Source of the DNA: Anthonomus grandis grandis | Lineage: Eukaryota; Arthropoda; Insecta; Coleoptera; Curculionidae | Direction of reading: 5' to 3' | Length of the DNA stretch: 64,000 bases | Assembly: GCF_022605725.1 (NCBI RefSeq) | Contig: NC_065556.1 | Location: forward strand, 6,138,001-6,202,000 | Shown here: one piece after another, positions 1 to 10,420 of the stretch | How the letters are laid out: each line of letters starts with the position of its first letter | Numbering within the stretch: position 1 is the stretch's first letter | Made by a program: the position numbers and the translations under genes | The notes under the pieces: model-generated | Database searches by the model: none | The model's input: the letters and a program-made list of their open reading frames with translations, nothing else | What the model was told of the DNA's origin: nothing

Positions 1-165
1 TGAACACTTTGTTAGGTTATCTCGGTTGTTATAGAAGATAGAGGCATGCACTTTTCTCATTACTATACTACCTTTTTTATGAAACAAAATATGCCATTGT
101 CAAAAATTTAACAGCTGTCCATAGTTTTTAATCTACAAAGTGAAAATTTTGGATGTTGAGACCCC
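1..165. repeat. Inverted-repeat arm (partner at about 9105-9250)
   Basis: By eye this segment matches the reverse complement of about 9105-9250 over roughly 150 bases at about 75-80% identity, including the shared core ggttatctcggttgttata. It runs off the left edge. The pair could be the ends of one element now separated by nested insertions, or two independent copies of one dispersed repeat. Confidence 0.7.
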
Positions 166-1039
166 GCTTGAATCTTCATTATTGTTTAACACAATAAAAA
201 AATAAGAAATGGTTTTAATTATAATTTAGTTTTGGTGTTTTAAAAATTGTATTTAATTATTTCACATACTCTCGTAATGTATTTTATTAAATTTAAAAGT
301 ATAATAGGACGTGCTTGCAAATTCTGTATAGCTGGTATTTTAATTGCTGTTCAGAATTTGTATGCCGCACCATATAAACTCGATCTTTTAGGTAGCAAAA
401 AAGGGTCTAAAATGAAAAGATCTAGAGATTTTGGATTTTACTGGCTAGTACCATGGGTTTATAACTATTTTTGCGGAAACGAATCCTCTTACGTCCTGGT
501 GCACCATCTTGTGGAAAATAAACATTGTTGAAGTTTTCCAAACGAATATTTTCTAAAAGCTCGAGAATTAAAATAAATAAATAAACAGAAATAAAATAAA
601 AAACTAATTAAAGTATGTTTAAATACCGATCTGCTTTTAGCATCTCTTTAAATAATCTAAAAACCAATAATTGTGTCTTAGCAGTATACTTATAATAAAA
701 AACGAAGCGACGTTTAGCGTTTTCAGTTCAAGAAACTGCTAAATATTTATTTATTCCTTGTAAGGATAAAATTTGTGTATGGAATCAAATAAAAAAATAA
801 TTTTGAATCAAAGGCCCATTTCAACCCAACCCAACCCAACCCAACCCAACCCGGCATTTAGAATCAATGACTCTACAAAGTGTAGGTGGATTTGCATCTG
901 TGGATGCCAAAATATTAATTTTATCCAATTGCTTCTCTTTTTGATAATTTTTTAGTCTTATGTTAGGAAAAGCCCCATAATTAATCATATTCTCTTTTAG
1001 TTTTAAAAACCTGTCGGGAAAGGGTTGTCTTCTTTCTGT
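166..1039. other. AT-rich stretch with one unrecognised ORF
   Basis: No known gene recognised. An open frame at 247-531 (+, 94 codons) has a hydrophobic N-terminal half and a basic middle (SKKGSKMKRSR), but no family I can name. It may be chance or a relic of the element that carries the flanking inverted repeats. A short (CCCAA)n run lies inside this stretch. Confidence 0.3.
822..852. repeat. (CCCAA)n pentanucleotide microsatellite
   Basis: About six tandem CCCAA units. The reverse strand reads TTGGG, which resembles variant arthropod telomere motifs, but the array is far too short to be telomeric. Confidence 0.8.
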
Positions 1040-1062
1040 CAAAATAACTACAAGAGGTAAAA

Positions 1063-1379
1063 TAAAAAACTCCAAGTCTCGGTCTCAAAACATCTTTTTA
1101 TATGTCACGAAGGTTACATGTTTTGCTAATAAAGCATCATGAGTCCTACAATAAACAGAAAAACACACGTAATTACAATAAATCCCTACACTAAAACAAA
1201 ATTAATGTTTAAAATTAGTTAAAATTACCTTATAAGCTAGATGACCTACTAAGTATTGGCAAATAAAATTTGAAACCCGAGAATAACAACATAGTTTATA
1301 ATAGAAAACAATAACATGCCACAGAGATTCAACAAAACATGTAACCTTCGTGACATATAAAAAGATGTTTTGACTACCG
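1063..1379. mobile_element. Short inverted-repeat (MITE-like) element, split by the LTR element
   Basis: The segment at 1063-1125 is repeated as a near-perfect reverse complement at 1333-1379, and the match resumes at about 8453-8475 beyond the LTR retrotransposon. With the retrotransposon removed, the arms are about 60-65 bp and the element about 340 bp. No coding capacity. The LTR element landed within the right arm. Confidence 0.75.
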
Positions 1380-1599
1380 AGTTATAGTATATATAGTCAA
1401 AAACGCCTAGTATATACACTTATTCATCAGTCACCTCTATTTTGCTAGATCAGCTTTTATATATTCTAAATATATGTAATCGTAATTTGAGGCTCATTCT
1501 TTATACCTGTAGTCTGATGTACTTACATCATGTCACTCTATATTTTTAATTATAATAAAAAATTTTAAAAATAAGAAATTCCCCACAAAATATATAACT
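1380..1599 (+). repeat. 5' LTR of the errantivirus-like element
   Basis: Ends in the short inverted termini AGTTATA/TATAACT. It matches 8242-8448 in direct orientation and 13625-13830 in reverse. An AATAAA-like A-rich stretch lies near the 3' end of the LTR. Confidence 0.9.
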
Positions 1600-1616
1600 G
1601 GCGCAGTCGGTAGGAT
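1599..1616 (+). other. Primer binding site (tRNA-Ser type)
   Basis: The sequence tggcgcagtcggtaggat directly follows (overlapping by one T) the 5' LTR. It is the type of site used by the 17.6/297 group of gypsy elements, assigned there to tRNA-Ser. The tRNA assignment comes from family knowledge. Confidence 0.8.
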
Positions 1617-1963
1617 TGTGTCCGTTGATAAGTGCTTTCCATCGTGGACAAGTTACCCTTCAACGTGGAGTCTCAACCCCTTCAGACACAGACCAAATAG
1701 AAGAACCGTGTGGTCTAGACGTAGTGTATGGGCACAGTAATAGATAAATCGAGAAAGGTAAGTGCCACTTCCTTTTTGCCCTTATTTCATCCTCTGTTTA
1801 AGGTTTTAATAAGGATAATTTATTAAGTTCTTACATATTGAATGTAAATTGATTAGTATTTGTATACCACAAATAACTATTTTTGCTGCGAATTGGCCGC
1901 ATTAATTTTAAGTTAAATCAAGTAAATTAATCACAATTACGTTTTTAAGATTAAAATAGATTT

Positions 1964-3110
1964 ATGTCAGATACTGACTTAGATGAAGAAATATCAAATT
2001 TAATTAAGTCATTTAAAAATTGTAAAATGACAACCCAAGTAGCCTTAGAAAAACCCAAAGTAAACTGGGATTTATTTAAATTAAAATTGGATATGTTAAT
2101 GTTAATACCCTAAAAAAATTTATTTCTAGATGTGATAGTGTTTATAATAGTTATCGTCCTTTAATTGACGATAAATTAATGAAAAACATCTTTGAATTCT
2201 TCCAAGAAAAATTAATTGGTAGAGCTGAAGTTTTAGTAGGCAATAGAACAGAAATATTAACCTGGGAAGATTTAAAAACCTCTTTAATACAATGCCTCTC
2301 AGATAGACGCGATCTTGACTGTTTAATCCAAAAATTAGCCAGAGCAAAACTCTTCAAAAATGAAAATTTTGGTAACCGTTTACAACTTCTAAGAAACAGT
2401 GTTGCTTAAAGAATTAGTAACAATTTTACAATATCAGTTCAAGAAAGGACCTATCAAATTAAATTTCATGATAAAACATCAATAAATACTTTTGTTGCTG
2501 ATTGTACCGAAACCCTTAAAAATATTATGCATTTAAAGAAACCAGACTCTTTAGAAGATGCAATGGCGTACGTAATCGAATTCGAAAATTTTGAAAGATT
2601 ATATGGCAATAGTAATATTAATATCACTAACAATCATTTTAATAAAAATAAAAATTTTATTGTTGATAGACCATATTATAATAATAATCAACAATTTTAT
2701 AGTAATCAGAATCATTATCCAAACAATAATAATTTTCATAATAATAATTTTAATCCAAATTTCCAAAATAAACAATCCTCGCAATGGCCTTGTCAACCTA
2801 TTGATATTAGACCTAAAAGTCTACCACCTCAAAGATTACCTACTAACGAACAAGTTTTTGGTAAACCAAAAAATTTGTTCAGACCCAATCAAATTCCAAT
2901 TCATCAATTACCAAAATCAACACCCATGTCGACAACATCTAGAAATCCAATAATTCAAAGTTCAAAGTAAAATTCAAGAAATCCAGTAGATTCAAATGCA
3001 TTAGAAACTGCTTCAACAGACAATAATTATAGTGATGTAGATGAAATAATTTATGAATTACTTCAACATCCAGAAGAACTTCCTGATTTAGATCAAGAAA
3101 CTATAAATTA
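1964..3110 (+). pseudogene. gag: gag of the errantivirus-like element (broken)
   Basis: The start is ATG at 1964, about 350 bp after the primer binding site. The N-terminal part (MTTQVALEKP motif) matches the second copy at 13013-13207, minus. A deletion of about 20 bp near 2095 removes residues that the second copy still has, and frameshifts follow near 2405 and 2970. The C-terminal half is very rich in Asn (about 2630-2780), followed by Pro/Gln-rich sequence and an acidic tail ending near 3110. No CCHC knuckle is visible, as in other errantivirus Gags. In life it would form the particle core. Confidence 0.75.
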
Positions 3111-3184
3111 ACTTTTTGATAAACAAAATCAAAAATAAACATAATATCTGATATAATTATTTCAAAAAGAAATATTGAATAACA

Positions 3185-4398
3185 AATACAGAAATCAGAT
3201 GATCTTGAAACAGTTCATACTTCATTAGAAAACCCAATTTTTAATCTACCGATTACTGAAAGAGCAATTAATACATATAAAAGACAAATAATTATTACAG
3301 TAAGAGATGCAAATAATTTAATATGCCGCTTAGAACAAGTTTATCAAAATACTTTGTGTAACATTCCAAGTCCCAAAATTAAACCCAGTAGAGAACATTA
3401 TAAAATTCTTAAAAGAATATATTAATTCAAAAAAAATTTATGCTTTATTCTTTAGAGATGAGGAATTCAGTAAACTCTTCACAGTAACTTTACAAAATTA
3501 TTTTGTCAATACAGCATATAAATTTGTACAATGTTCAGCAATGCTACAAGATATTGAAACAGTGGATTAACAAAAGATGAAACTCACATTATACCATACG
3601 ATTAAAACTTGCCAAAGAGGCATAACTGAAATGAAAAATGAAAGCCCTTTGTCATAGATTCTTTTGGTTCAATATGTTATCTGATATAGAAATATACGTT
3701 AATACATGTGACGTATGTCAGAAAAATAAATACGATAGAAATCCTTCCATAATAAACTTAATTTAACGCCAACCACATCAAAACCATTTAAACAAATTCA
3801 TATAGATACTTTTAAAATTAATAATCAAAGCTTTCTTACTATAATTGATGCTTTTTCTCGATATGCACAAGCTTATCCTTTGATTAGTGTTACAGGAACA
3901 ACAATAATAGAAAATGTATTAAGCTTTGTTTCACATCATGGAATATCCTTAAAAATAACATGCGATAAAGGCACTGAATTTAAAAATAAAGACCTTGAAG
4001 ATTTCTGTGCACTTTACAAAATTGAACTCCATTATACAACAGCAAAGAACAGTAACTCTAATTCTCCAGTGGAACGATTTCATTCAACATTAATAGAACA
4101 TTATCGTTGCCTTAAAGACACAAACAAATTTACTCCAGAACAATTAATAAAACGAGCTTTATTAGGATATAATAATTTCATTCATAAAGTTACAAATTTC
4201 ACTCCGTTTGAAATAATTAAACGACATATAAATAACACTTACCCTTTTGATCTTAATGATCATATAATAATCTCACACTATATACAAAATCATAAGGAAA
4301 ATTGCAAAAAGCTTTATGCTAAAATATCTGAATCAAATCAAGAAATTAAGAAAAATATCACAATAAATATTTTTAATTTCTTAATTTTCTTAAGATAA
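3185..4398 (+). pseudogene. pol: pol remnant: RNase H/integrase linker and integrase (broken)
   Basis: Protease and reverse transcriptase are absent; gag is followed directly by a linker segment (about 3185-3350) typical of the region downstream of RNase H in gypsy pol. A zinc-binding relic with CDVC (about 3712) follows. The integrase core has all three acidic motifs: HIDTF (about 3800), CDKGTEF (about 3961) and SPVERFH (about 4065). The last 172 codons (3880-4398) are open, but the frame before them is broken. The intact enzyme would insert the cDNA into the host chromosome. This copy cannot encode a working polyprotein. Confidence 0.85.
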
Positions 4399-4480
4399 AA
4401 TATTTAAGTTGAAAACCTAATTAACTGATATAACGTTTTAAACTCTAAGATTTTAATAAATGATACTACTAACAAATATA

Positions 4481-4990
4481 CAGGGTGTTACTTAAAGGTA
4501 TGTCATAATTCAAAAGGGACATTCCTGGACCGATTTTAAGTCGTATAAACATGGGTCCTAAAATGCTTAGTTTTTAAGATACAAGGTGTTAAAGTTTTTT
4601 TTTCGTTTTTAATATTTTTTTCAAATACGGTTTAAAATATTGGACTGAATTTTGGCACAGGATATTAGGGCAGAAAAACACATTTTTTAGGTGTTCACTT
4701 ACTGTTTTTAGCAACCAGTGGCGTAGCTATGATGAATTTTTAACACAATTTTACAAAAAAATACTACGGCATTGACTTAAAAAAATTATGATTTTATCTT
4801 AATTATCAATTAATTATAAAAAAAAAATTTTCTATGACATTTGGCGTAAATCTTACCGTTTGGGTGTAATCGTTAATTAAAAAAACGTCTTTTATGCATA
4901 AAATGCATCTTTAAAAATTATGGAATTAAATCAAGCTTTGCTCGTTGCCAGAAATTGTTTTTTGTTGTTTTAAACATTATGACACTTGCG
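4481..4990 (+). repeat. Left long TIR of the mariner
   Basis: Matches the reverse complement of 6284-6810 with small indels. The match starts at the terminal CAGGGTG and continues through landmarks such as gtggcgtagctatgatgaa and the palindromic-looking ttatgcataaaatgcat, ending near the cattatgacac at about 4975-4985. Confidence 0.85.
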
Positions 4991-5061
4991 TTAGTGATTA
5001 CTTTTGACAGTTTATTTTAGCACCCTTTGGATCTTAACACGTGAATTGTAGTAGTTAAAAA

Positions 5062-6132
5062 ATGGTAGATTATTCTAATTTGGAAATGACGCAAATGCAT
5101 TTCCTGTATGGACTTGCCAATGGCAATGCTATGGAGGCGCGGCGTTTGTATCAAGAAAGGTATCCTAATCGCGCTGTCCCAGATAGAAGAATATTTATAA
5201 ACATTCATCGTCGTCTGGCTGAATCTGGGAGTTTTAAGGCTAATTCTGCCGAGGAAAGGCCCCGTACAGTTAGGACACCGGCAGTTGAAGAGGCTGTCCT
5301 ACATGCAGTCGAAGAGGATCCGACCACAAGTACACGAAAAATGGTATGGTATTGAACATCTGCTACAAGACGGTATGGAAAATTTTAAGGGATTCTTTGT
5401 TATATCCTTTTCACATACAAAGGGTTCGGGCATTGCTTCTTAGAGATTATGAATTGCACGCAATTTTGTAGATGGTATCTCCAAAAAGTAACACAAAATC
5501 CTCAATTTGGTGCGAACATCTTGTTTACGGACAAAGCTAATTTCTCCAGAAATGCAATAATCAATTTTCATAACAATCACTACTGGGCTCAAGAAAACCC
5601 TCATGCGATTATAAAGACATATTTTCAGGAACAATTTTCAATAAACGTTTGGATCAGTATCGTATCCGATCATTTAATTGGACCATCTTTTTTACCAGGA
5701 CGCCTTAACGGACAAAATTATTGTAATTTTCTCCAAAATGATTTGCCTTTGCTTCTCGAAGATGTTCCTCTTTAGTTACGGCAACAACTTTGGTTTATGC
5801 ATGACGGTGCTCCAGCCCACTTTAGCATATTGGCTCGTGAGCATTTAAATAGAGTCTACTGAAATAAATGGATAAGCCGTGGAGGACCACAGTTTTGGCC
5901 ACCTAGATCACCTGACCTAAATAGCCTAGATTTTTTTTTGTGGGGACACCTAAAAACATTGGTTTATCAGACACCAACTGTGGCATTAGAAGAACTAAGA
6001 AATAAAATTATTGACGGATGTGAAACTATACGAAACACGCCTAGAATTTTCGAAAGAGTTCGTGATTCTATGAGAAGAATAGCAGAAGCCTGCATAGAGG
6101 CAAGAGGTGGTCATTTTCAACATTTGTTGTAA
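5062..6132 (+). pseudogene. Mariner transposase, DUF4817-like N-terminus (broken)
   Basis: An ATG at 5062 opens an N-terminal helix-turn-helix part (LYGLANGNAMEARRLYQERY) like that of insect DUF4817/mariner-type proteins, open to 5355. A deletion then removes the inter-domain part. The DDE domain restarts near 5410 with FTDKANF (first D at about 5530), HDGAPAH (second D at 5803) and SPDLNSLDF (third D at 5929). The spacing of the last two acids is about 41 residues, so it is not the classical DD34D. Stops interrupt at 5773 and about 5859. The C-terminus GGHFQHLL matches the other mariner at 45970. The intact enzyme would cut and paste the element at TA. Confidence 0.88.
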
Positions 6133-6283
6133 ATTATGTATGTATGTATTGTATTTAATTGTTGTTGCTTTTTGTTCACCAGTTTGTAAAAAATAGCTCG
6201 AAAAAAATATTTGAAAAATGTACCTAATAAAAACTGAAAATTAAATCAAACTTAACACAATCAAAAATAATTATTAATTTCAG

Positions 6284-6810
6284 TGTCATAATGTTTACAA
6301 CAACAAAAAAACAGTTGCTGGCAACGAACAAAGCTAACTTGATTTATTTCCATAATTTTTAAAGATGCATTTTATGCATAAAAGACGTTTTTTTAATTAA
6401 CGATTACACCCAAACGGTAAGATTTACAGCAAAAGTCATGAAGGATTTTTTTGTTTATAATTGATTGATAATTAGGATAAAATCATAATTTTTTTCGTAA
6501 GTCAATGGCGTAGTATTTTTTTTGTAAAATTGTAATAAAAATTCATCATAGCTACGCCACTGGTTGCTAAAAAAAAGTAGGTGAACATCTAAAAAATGTG
6601 CTTTTATGCCATAATATCCTGTGCCAAAATTCAGATCAATATTTTAAACCGTATTTGAAAATTTTATTAAAAAAAAAAAAAAAAAAACTTTAACATCCTG
6701 TATCTTAAAAACTAAGCATTTTAGGACCCATGTTTATATGAACTTTTTGACTTAAAATCGGTCCAGGAATATCCCTTTTATATTATGACATACCTTTAAG
6801 TAAAACCCTG
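6284..6810 (-). repeat. Right long TIR of the mariner
   Basis: Reverse complement of 4481-4990. It contains a poly-A tract of about 20 at 6668-6687 that is not matched at the same length on the left. Confidence 0.85.
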
Positions 6811-6825
6811 TATATTATCTTATCA

Positions 6826-8232
6826 AGGTCTAGCAGAAGGTTTATTTTCTAGAACAGAATATTTAATTAATATAATTAAAAATAAACTAAATAATCTTAA
6901 ACCTCATCAAAGAGCTAAAAGTGGTTTTTTAAATATTGTAGGACGAGCACAAAAATGGCTTTTTGGAACTTAGATTCAGAAGATGGTAAAAGATTTGATA
7001 AAGCTATAATTAATTTACAACAAAATCAAAAAAATATTATTCAAGATTTAAGTATACAAATTTTACTATCAAAACATATTGAACATTTTAATAAAAGTAT
7101 TTCTATAATTAAATCTAATCAAAAACAACTTCAAAAAGGAATTGAATCTGTTAAGGAATTTATTACCACTTCAGTAAGTGATACATACGAATATCTAATG
7201 CTTGAAGGGTTGCTTTCACAAATTAATTTAAATTGTCAAAATTTAATCACATTCCTTGACAACTTAGAAGAAGCTATATTATTTGCTAAATTAAATTCAC
7301 TTCATAATTCTATTATTTCAGTATCTGATCTAAATAAAAGTTAGTGCTATACCAAAATTTAAAAATATTCCTTCTTATTATCAGTTTATTGGAACTCAAG
7401 TTTTATTTTCAAAGAATAGGATAATATTTTCAATACAAATGCGTTTATTGAAACCTGAAGAATATACTTTCTATCATATTTACCTTACTGCTCAAAACCA
7501 TAGCCTTATTATTCCTAAATACCCTGTGGCATGCGGCACAAACCAAAAGCCGTTTCCAATATGAAAAGGATAGCTGCCCTGAAGTTGAAGGAACATAATA
7601 TTGTCAAGAAACTTTCTATAAGGAAGATGATTGCACCACGCAATGATTGGAAAATGTACCTGCAACATCTTGTCAAATAACTAGCCTGCATCTTAGAGAA
7701 CCTATAATAGAACAAGTTACTCAAGATAAAATACTCGTCATTCCAGAAAAAGCAGTCCAAATCTTTATAAAATTTGACTCAGAGAAATGTTTATCAACAT
7801 ATACACCAACTTTAATAACAATTCCACATCAGTGCGAAGTTTTTATCGGATCAAGAAAATTTACCAATGATATAAGAATAAAACATGGAAAACCGTTGAT
7901 TCTTCCAGAACTTCTCCAGTAAATTCTAACATTCTGCCACAACAATCAACCAAAAATCAACATAAGTTCTATCGTTGTATATTATTGCTAGCCAATTTAA
8001 TCCAATAAATGAAGTTTACCCAGACAATTCAACAAATTTCATGATAATGTTCATAATAACTATTATAATTTGCATCATTATCATGATTCTACTACTATTC
8101 TATAAATCCAAGATGCCATACTTATTAAAACTCCGAAGCAATAAGAAGATGAAATCCATTCAAACTACCCCTTCTGGAGAAGAACTTCAAGACCTAAAGC
8201 AAACCAGCCACTCCGTTATGTTTGCTACTTAA
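6826..8232 (+). pseudogene. env: env remnant, insect-retrovirus fusion-protein type (broken)
   Basis: Just after the mariner, the reading (about 6915-7344) has the basic, Gly-rich fusion-peptide-like region and following helical stretch seen in envelope proteins of errantiviruses, which are related to baculovirus F protein. A middle segment (7647-7922) is frameshifted. The last segment (7975-8232) has a strong membrane anchor, MIMFIITIIICIIIMILLLF, followed by a basic cytoplasmic tail. The N-terminal signal region is lost at the mariner junction but survives in the second copy (11834-12052). Several stops and frameshifts make it non-functional. Confidence 0.8.
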
Positions 8233-8241
8233 GGACGGAGG
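8231..8241 (+). other. Polypurine tract
   Basis: aaggacggagg abuts the 3' LTR and fits the plus-strand primer of LTR retroelements. Confidence 0.8.
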
Positions 8242-8448
8242 AGTTATATAGTCAAAAATGCCCAGTATATACACTTATTCGTCACTCACCTCTATTTTGC
8301 TAGATCAGCTTTTATATATTATAAATATATGTAATCGTAGTTTTAAGCTCATTCTTGATACCTGTAGTCTAAGTACATAATGTCACTCTGTATTTTTAAT
8401 TATAATAAAAATTTAAAAAAATAAGATTTCCCCAAAAAATATATAATT
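8242..8448 (+). repeat. 3' LTR of the errantivirus-like element
   Basis: Begins AGTTATATAGTC and ends TATATAATT. It matches 1380-1599 with scattered substitutions and small indels. The ACCG duplication follows at 8449. Confidence 0.9.
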
Positions 8449-8475
8449 ACCGGGACTTGGAGTTATTTTTTTTTT

Positions 8476-9104
8476 CTTGTTATGTAGGTCTCATTCAAAT
8501 AATGGATGTAATGATAATGAATTTTAATAAAAGAGATAATGTGACCCGTTAATAAGTAGGTATATAACGGATAAAAAAATGTATGTACGTGCTAAAAATA
8601 TAAGTCTTTTCATTTCATCTTATGTAGCAAACTAGCATAACACATTTTTAAACATTTTTGTTATTTCTTTGCGCTGTCGTTCTTAATCTGAATAAATACA
8701 AATTTCTCTACACAACTAGAAAGACACATTTTTTTTTTATAATTGATAGTTTTTTAATTATCTGTTATTCTGTCTGTTACAAGATTCACGACTATAGCCT
8801 ACTATTAAAATTAAAATAATTGGTAATTATTTTATGACAATTGTTTCTTACTAAGTCATTAAAAAAAAACCATAGTGTTATATATTTCTAAAAAAGAAGA
8901 AATAAGACAGATTTTTCTATTTAAAAATCTACAGGGAATTCCATTTAAAAAAACATAATTTTATTTTTTACCTAAAAATCCTAAACTATTTCAACACAAC
9001 ATAATATTATATATTCATATTCTAGAGAAAAAACAGTCATCAAAACTATTTTCTACTTTTTCAATATGTTAAATAACAACGGAGAAAAAAGGAGGTCCAA
9101 AAAT
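8476..9104. other. AT-rich stretch, nothing recognised
   Basis: No long open frame, tandem repeat or known terminus was seen. It may belong to the element whose ends are the inverted repeats at 1-165 and 9105-9250. Confidence 0.4.
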
Positions 9105-9250
9105 AAGAAAAATTAAAATCACTCTGTAGGTTAAAAACTGTGACAAGTATCAAATTTTTGACAATAGCATATTTCGTTTTATAAAAAAGTTGCATATTAA
9201 TGAAAAAACCGCATGTTTCTATCTCCTATAACAACCGAGATAACCTACAA
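9105..9250. repeat. Inverted-repeat arm (partner at 1-165)
   Basis: The reverse complement of this segment aligns with the left edge of the window through tgtcaaaaattt and ggttatctcggttgttata. Without the 7.07-kb LTR insertion, the two arms would lie about 2.2 kb apart. Confidence 0.7.
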
Positions 9251-9956
9251 AAGTATCCGAATATGAATACCCTATACAGCGCTATCGTAAAAAAGAACTT
9301 ACACAAATATTAAAAAGATATTTTTGATCGAAATGTAATTCTTTTACACAACAATAGAAATTATATGACTTAAACGAAATAGGTCAGAAAGGAATGTAAA
9401 AATTACAGAATCGATTTATTATCCAGTTAAACAGAAATTGGTTGGCCGTAAGTTACTTCGCGCCTATTCCTTTTTCCCAATCCATTTACTAGAAAAGTGT
9501 TATGTTAAATATTTGAAATTCATTGCCCGGGACTTCTCAGCAGAAATTTAAAACCGAAGCGGCATGTTAAAGAAAATTTATTGCCCTTCCAAAAGATGTA
9601 TCACAAGATATCTTTGCTGTTTGAAAAATTAAGTATATGCAAATATTGTATGGCTATCCAACCTACGGGGTATCGGTAAGGGAAACGCAGTTACAAATAA
9701 AACATGGCTGATTTTATAAAATGCTGAAAATCCTGAATAAACAAACTTAAAAAAATACTAAGACAAACAGAACCCCTTACTATTGAATACTGAGTATTAG
9801 TCGAGTAACAGTATTAACTCAGTCTGCTTCCGAGCATGGCAACGCAGCATATTAACATGGTTTTGATCATAATCTTGTAATTTTGCTTTAATTTGCGGAA
9901 AAAACCAATATAGTTTCATGTTATTAACTCGCCCAAAAACTCGACAAAACGAAATG
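9251..9956. other. Unrecognised stretch
   Basis: No gene or repeat identified. It ends where the env 3' segment of the second errantivirus-like copy begins. Confidence 0.4.
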
Positions 9957-10420
9957 CCTGGTTTGCTTTAGGTCTCGAAGTTCTTTTCCAGAAGGGGTGG
10001 TTTGAATGGATGTCATCTTATTGCTTCAGAGTTTTAATAAGTATGGCATCTTGGATTTGTAGAATAATAGTAGAATCATGATAATAATGCAAATTATAAC
10101 AGTTATTATAAACATTATCATGAAATTTGTTGAATAATCTAGGTAAACTTCATTTATAAGATTTAATTGACTAGCAAGATCCTTTAATCGATACACTTCA
10201 TTAAAGTCGATAGAACTTATGTTGATTTTTGGTTGATGTTGTAGTAAAATGTTAGAAGTTCTTGAAGAATCAACAGTTTTCCATGTTTTATTCTTATATC
10301 ATTGGTAAATTTTTTTGATCCAATGGAAACTTCGCGCTGGTGTGTAATTGTTATTAAAGTTGGTGTATATATTGATAAATATTTCTCTAAGCCACATTTT
10401 ATGAAGATTTGAACTGTCGA
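9957..10420 (-). pseudogene. env: env C-terminal part of copy 2
   Basis: The minus-strand reading (about 10420-10240) carries VQIFIK and RKFTNDIRIKHGK-like motifs matching 7758-7920 of copy 1. It continues through the membrane anchor and tail region equivalent to 7975-8205. It ends abruptly at about 9957, before the polypurine tract. The right end joins LINE sequence at about 10420. Confidence 0.8.

Larger units (their letters stand above)
4481..6810 (+). mobile_element. Tc1/mariner-type transposon with very long TIRs
   Basis: The termini read CAGGGTGTTACTT and are flanked on both sides by the TA target dinucleotide (4479-4480 and 6811-6812). The element is 2,330 bp, larger than a usual mariner of 1.3 kb, because each end carries an inverted repeat of about 510-530 bp. 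It is inserted in the errantivirus-like element between the integrase and env regions. One transposase pseudogene lies between the TIRs. Confidence 0.92.
1380..8448 (+). mobile_element. Env-bearing gypsy-type (errantivirus-like) LTR retrotransposon, defective
   Basis: Two LTRs of about 220 and 207 bp bound the element. They start AGTTAT and end AACT/AATT, as errantivirus LTRs do. The flanks are a perfect 4-bp duplication, ACCG, at 1376-1379 and 8449-8452. Inside, in order: primer binding site, gag, integrase-side pol remnant, env and a polypurine tract. Protease, reverse transcriptase and most of RNase H are missing, and all frames are broken. A mariner element is inserted at 4481-6810. The LTRs look roughly 90% identical by eye, so this is an old insertion. 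Confidence 0.9.

Noticed and set aside
822..852. (CCCAA)n as a telomere or internal telomere remnant
   Set aside because: About six units inside dispersed repeats; no long array or subtelomeric context.
2591..2953. Ile-rich open frames over the gag C-terminus on both strands
   Set aside because: They are other-frame shadows of the AAT-rich Asn-coding stretch of gag.
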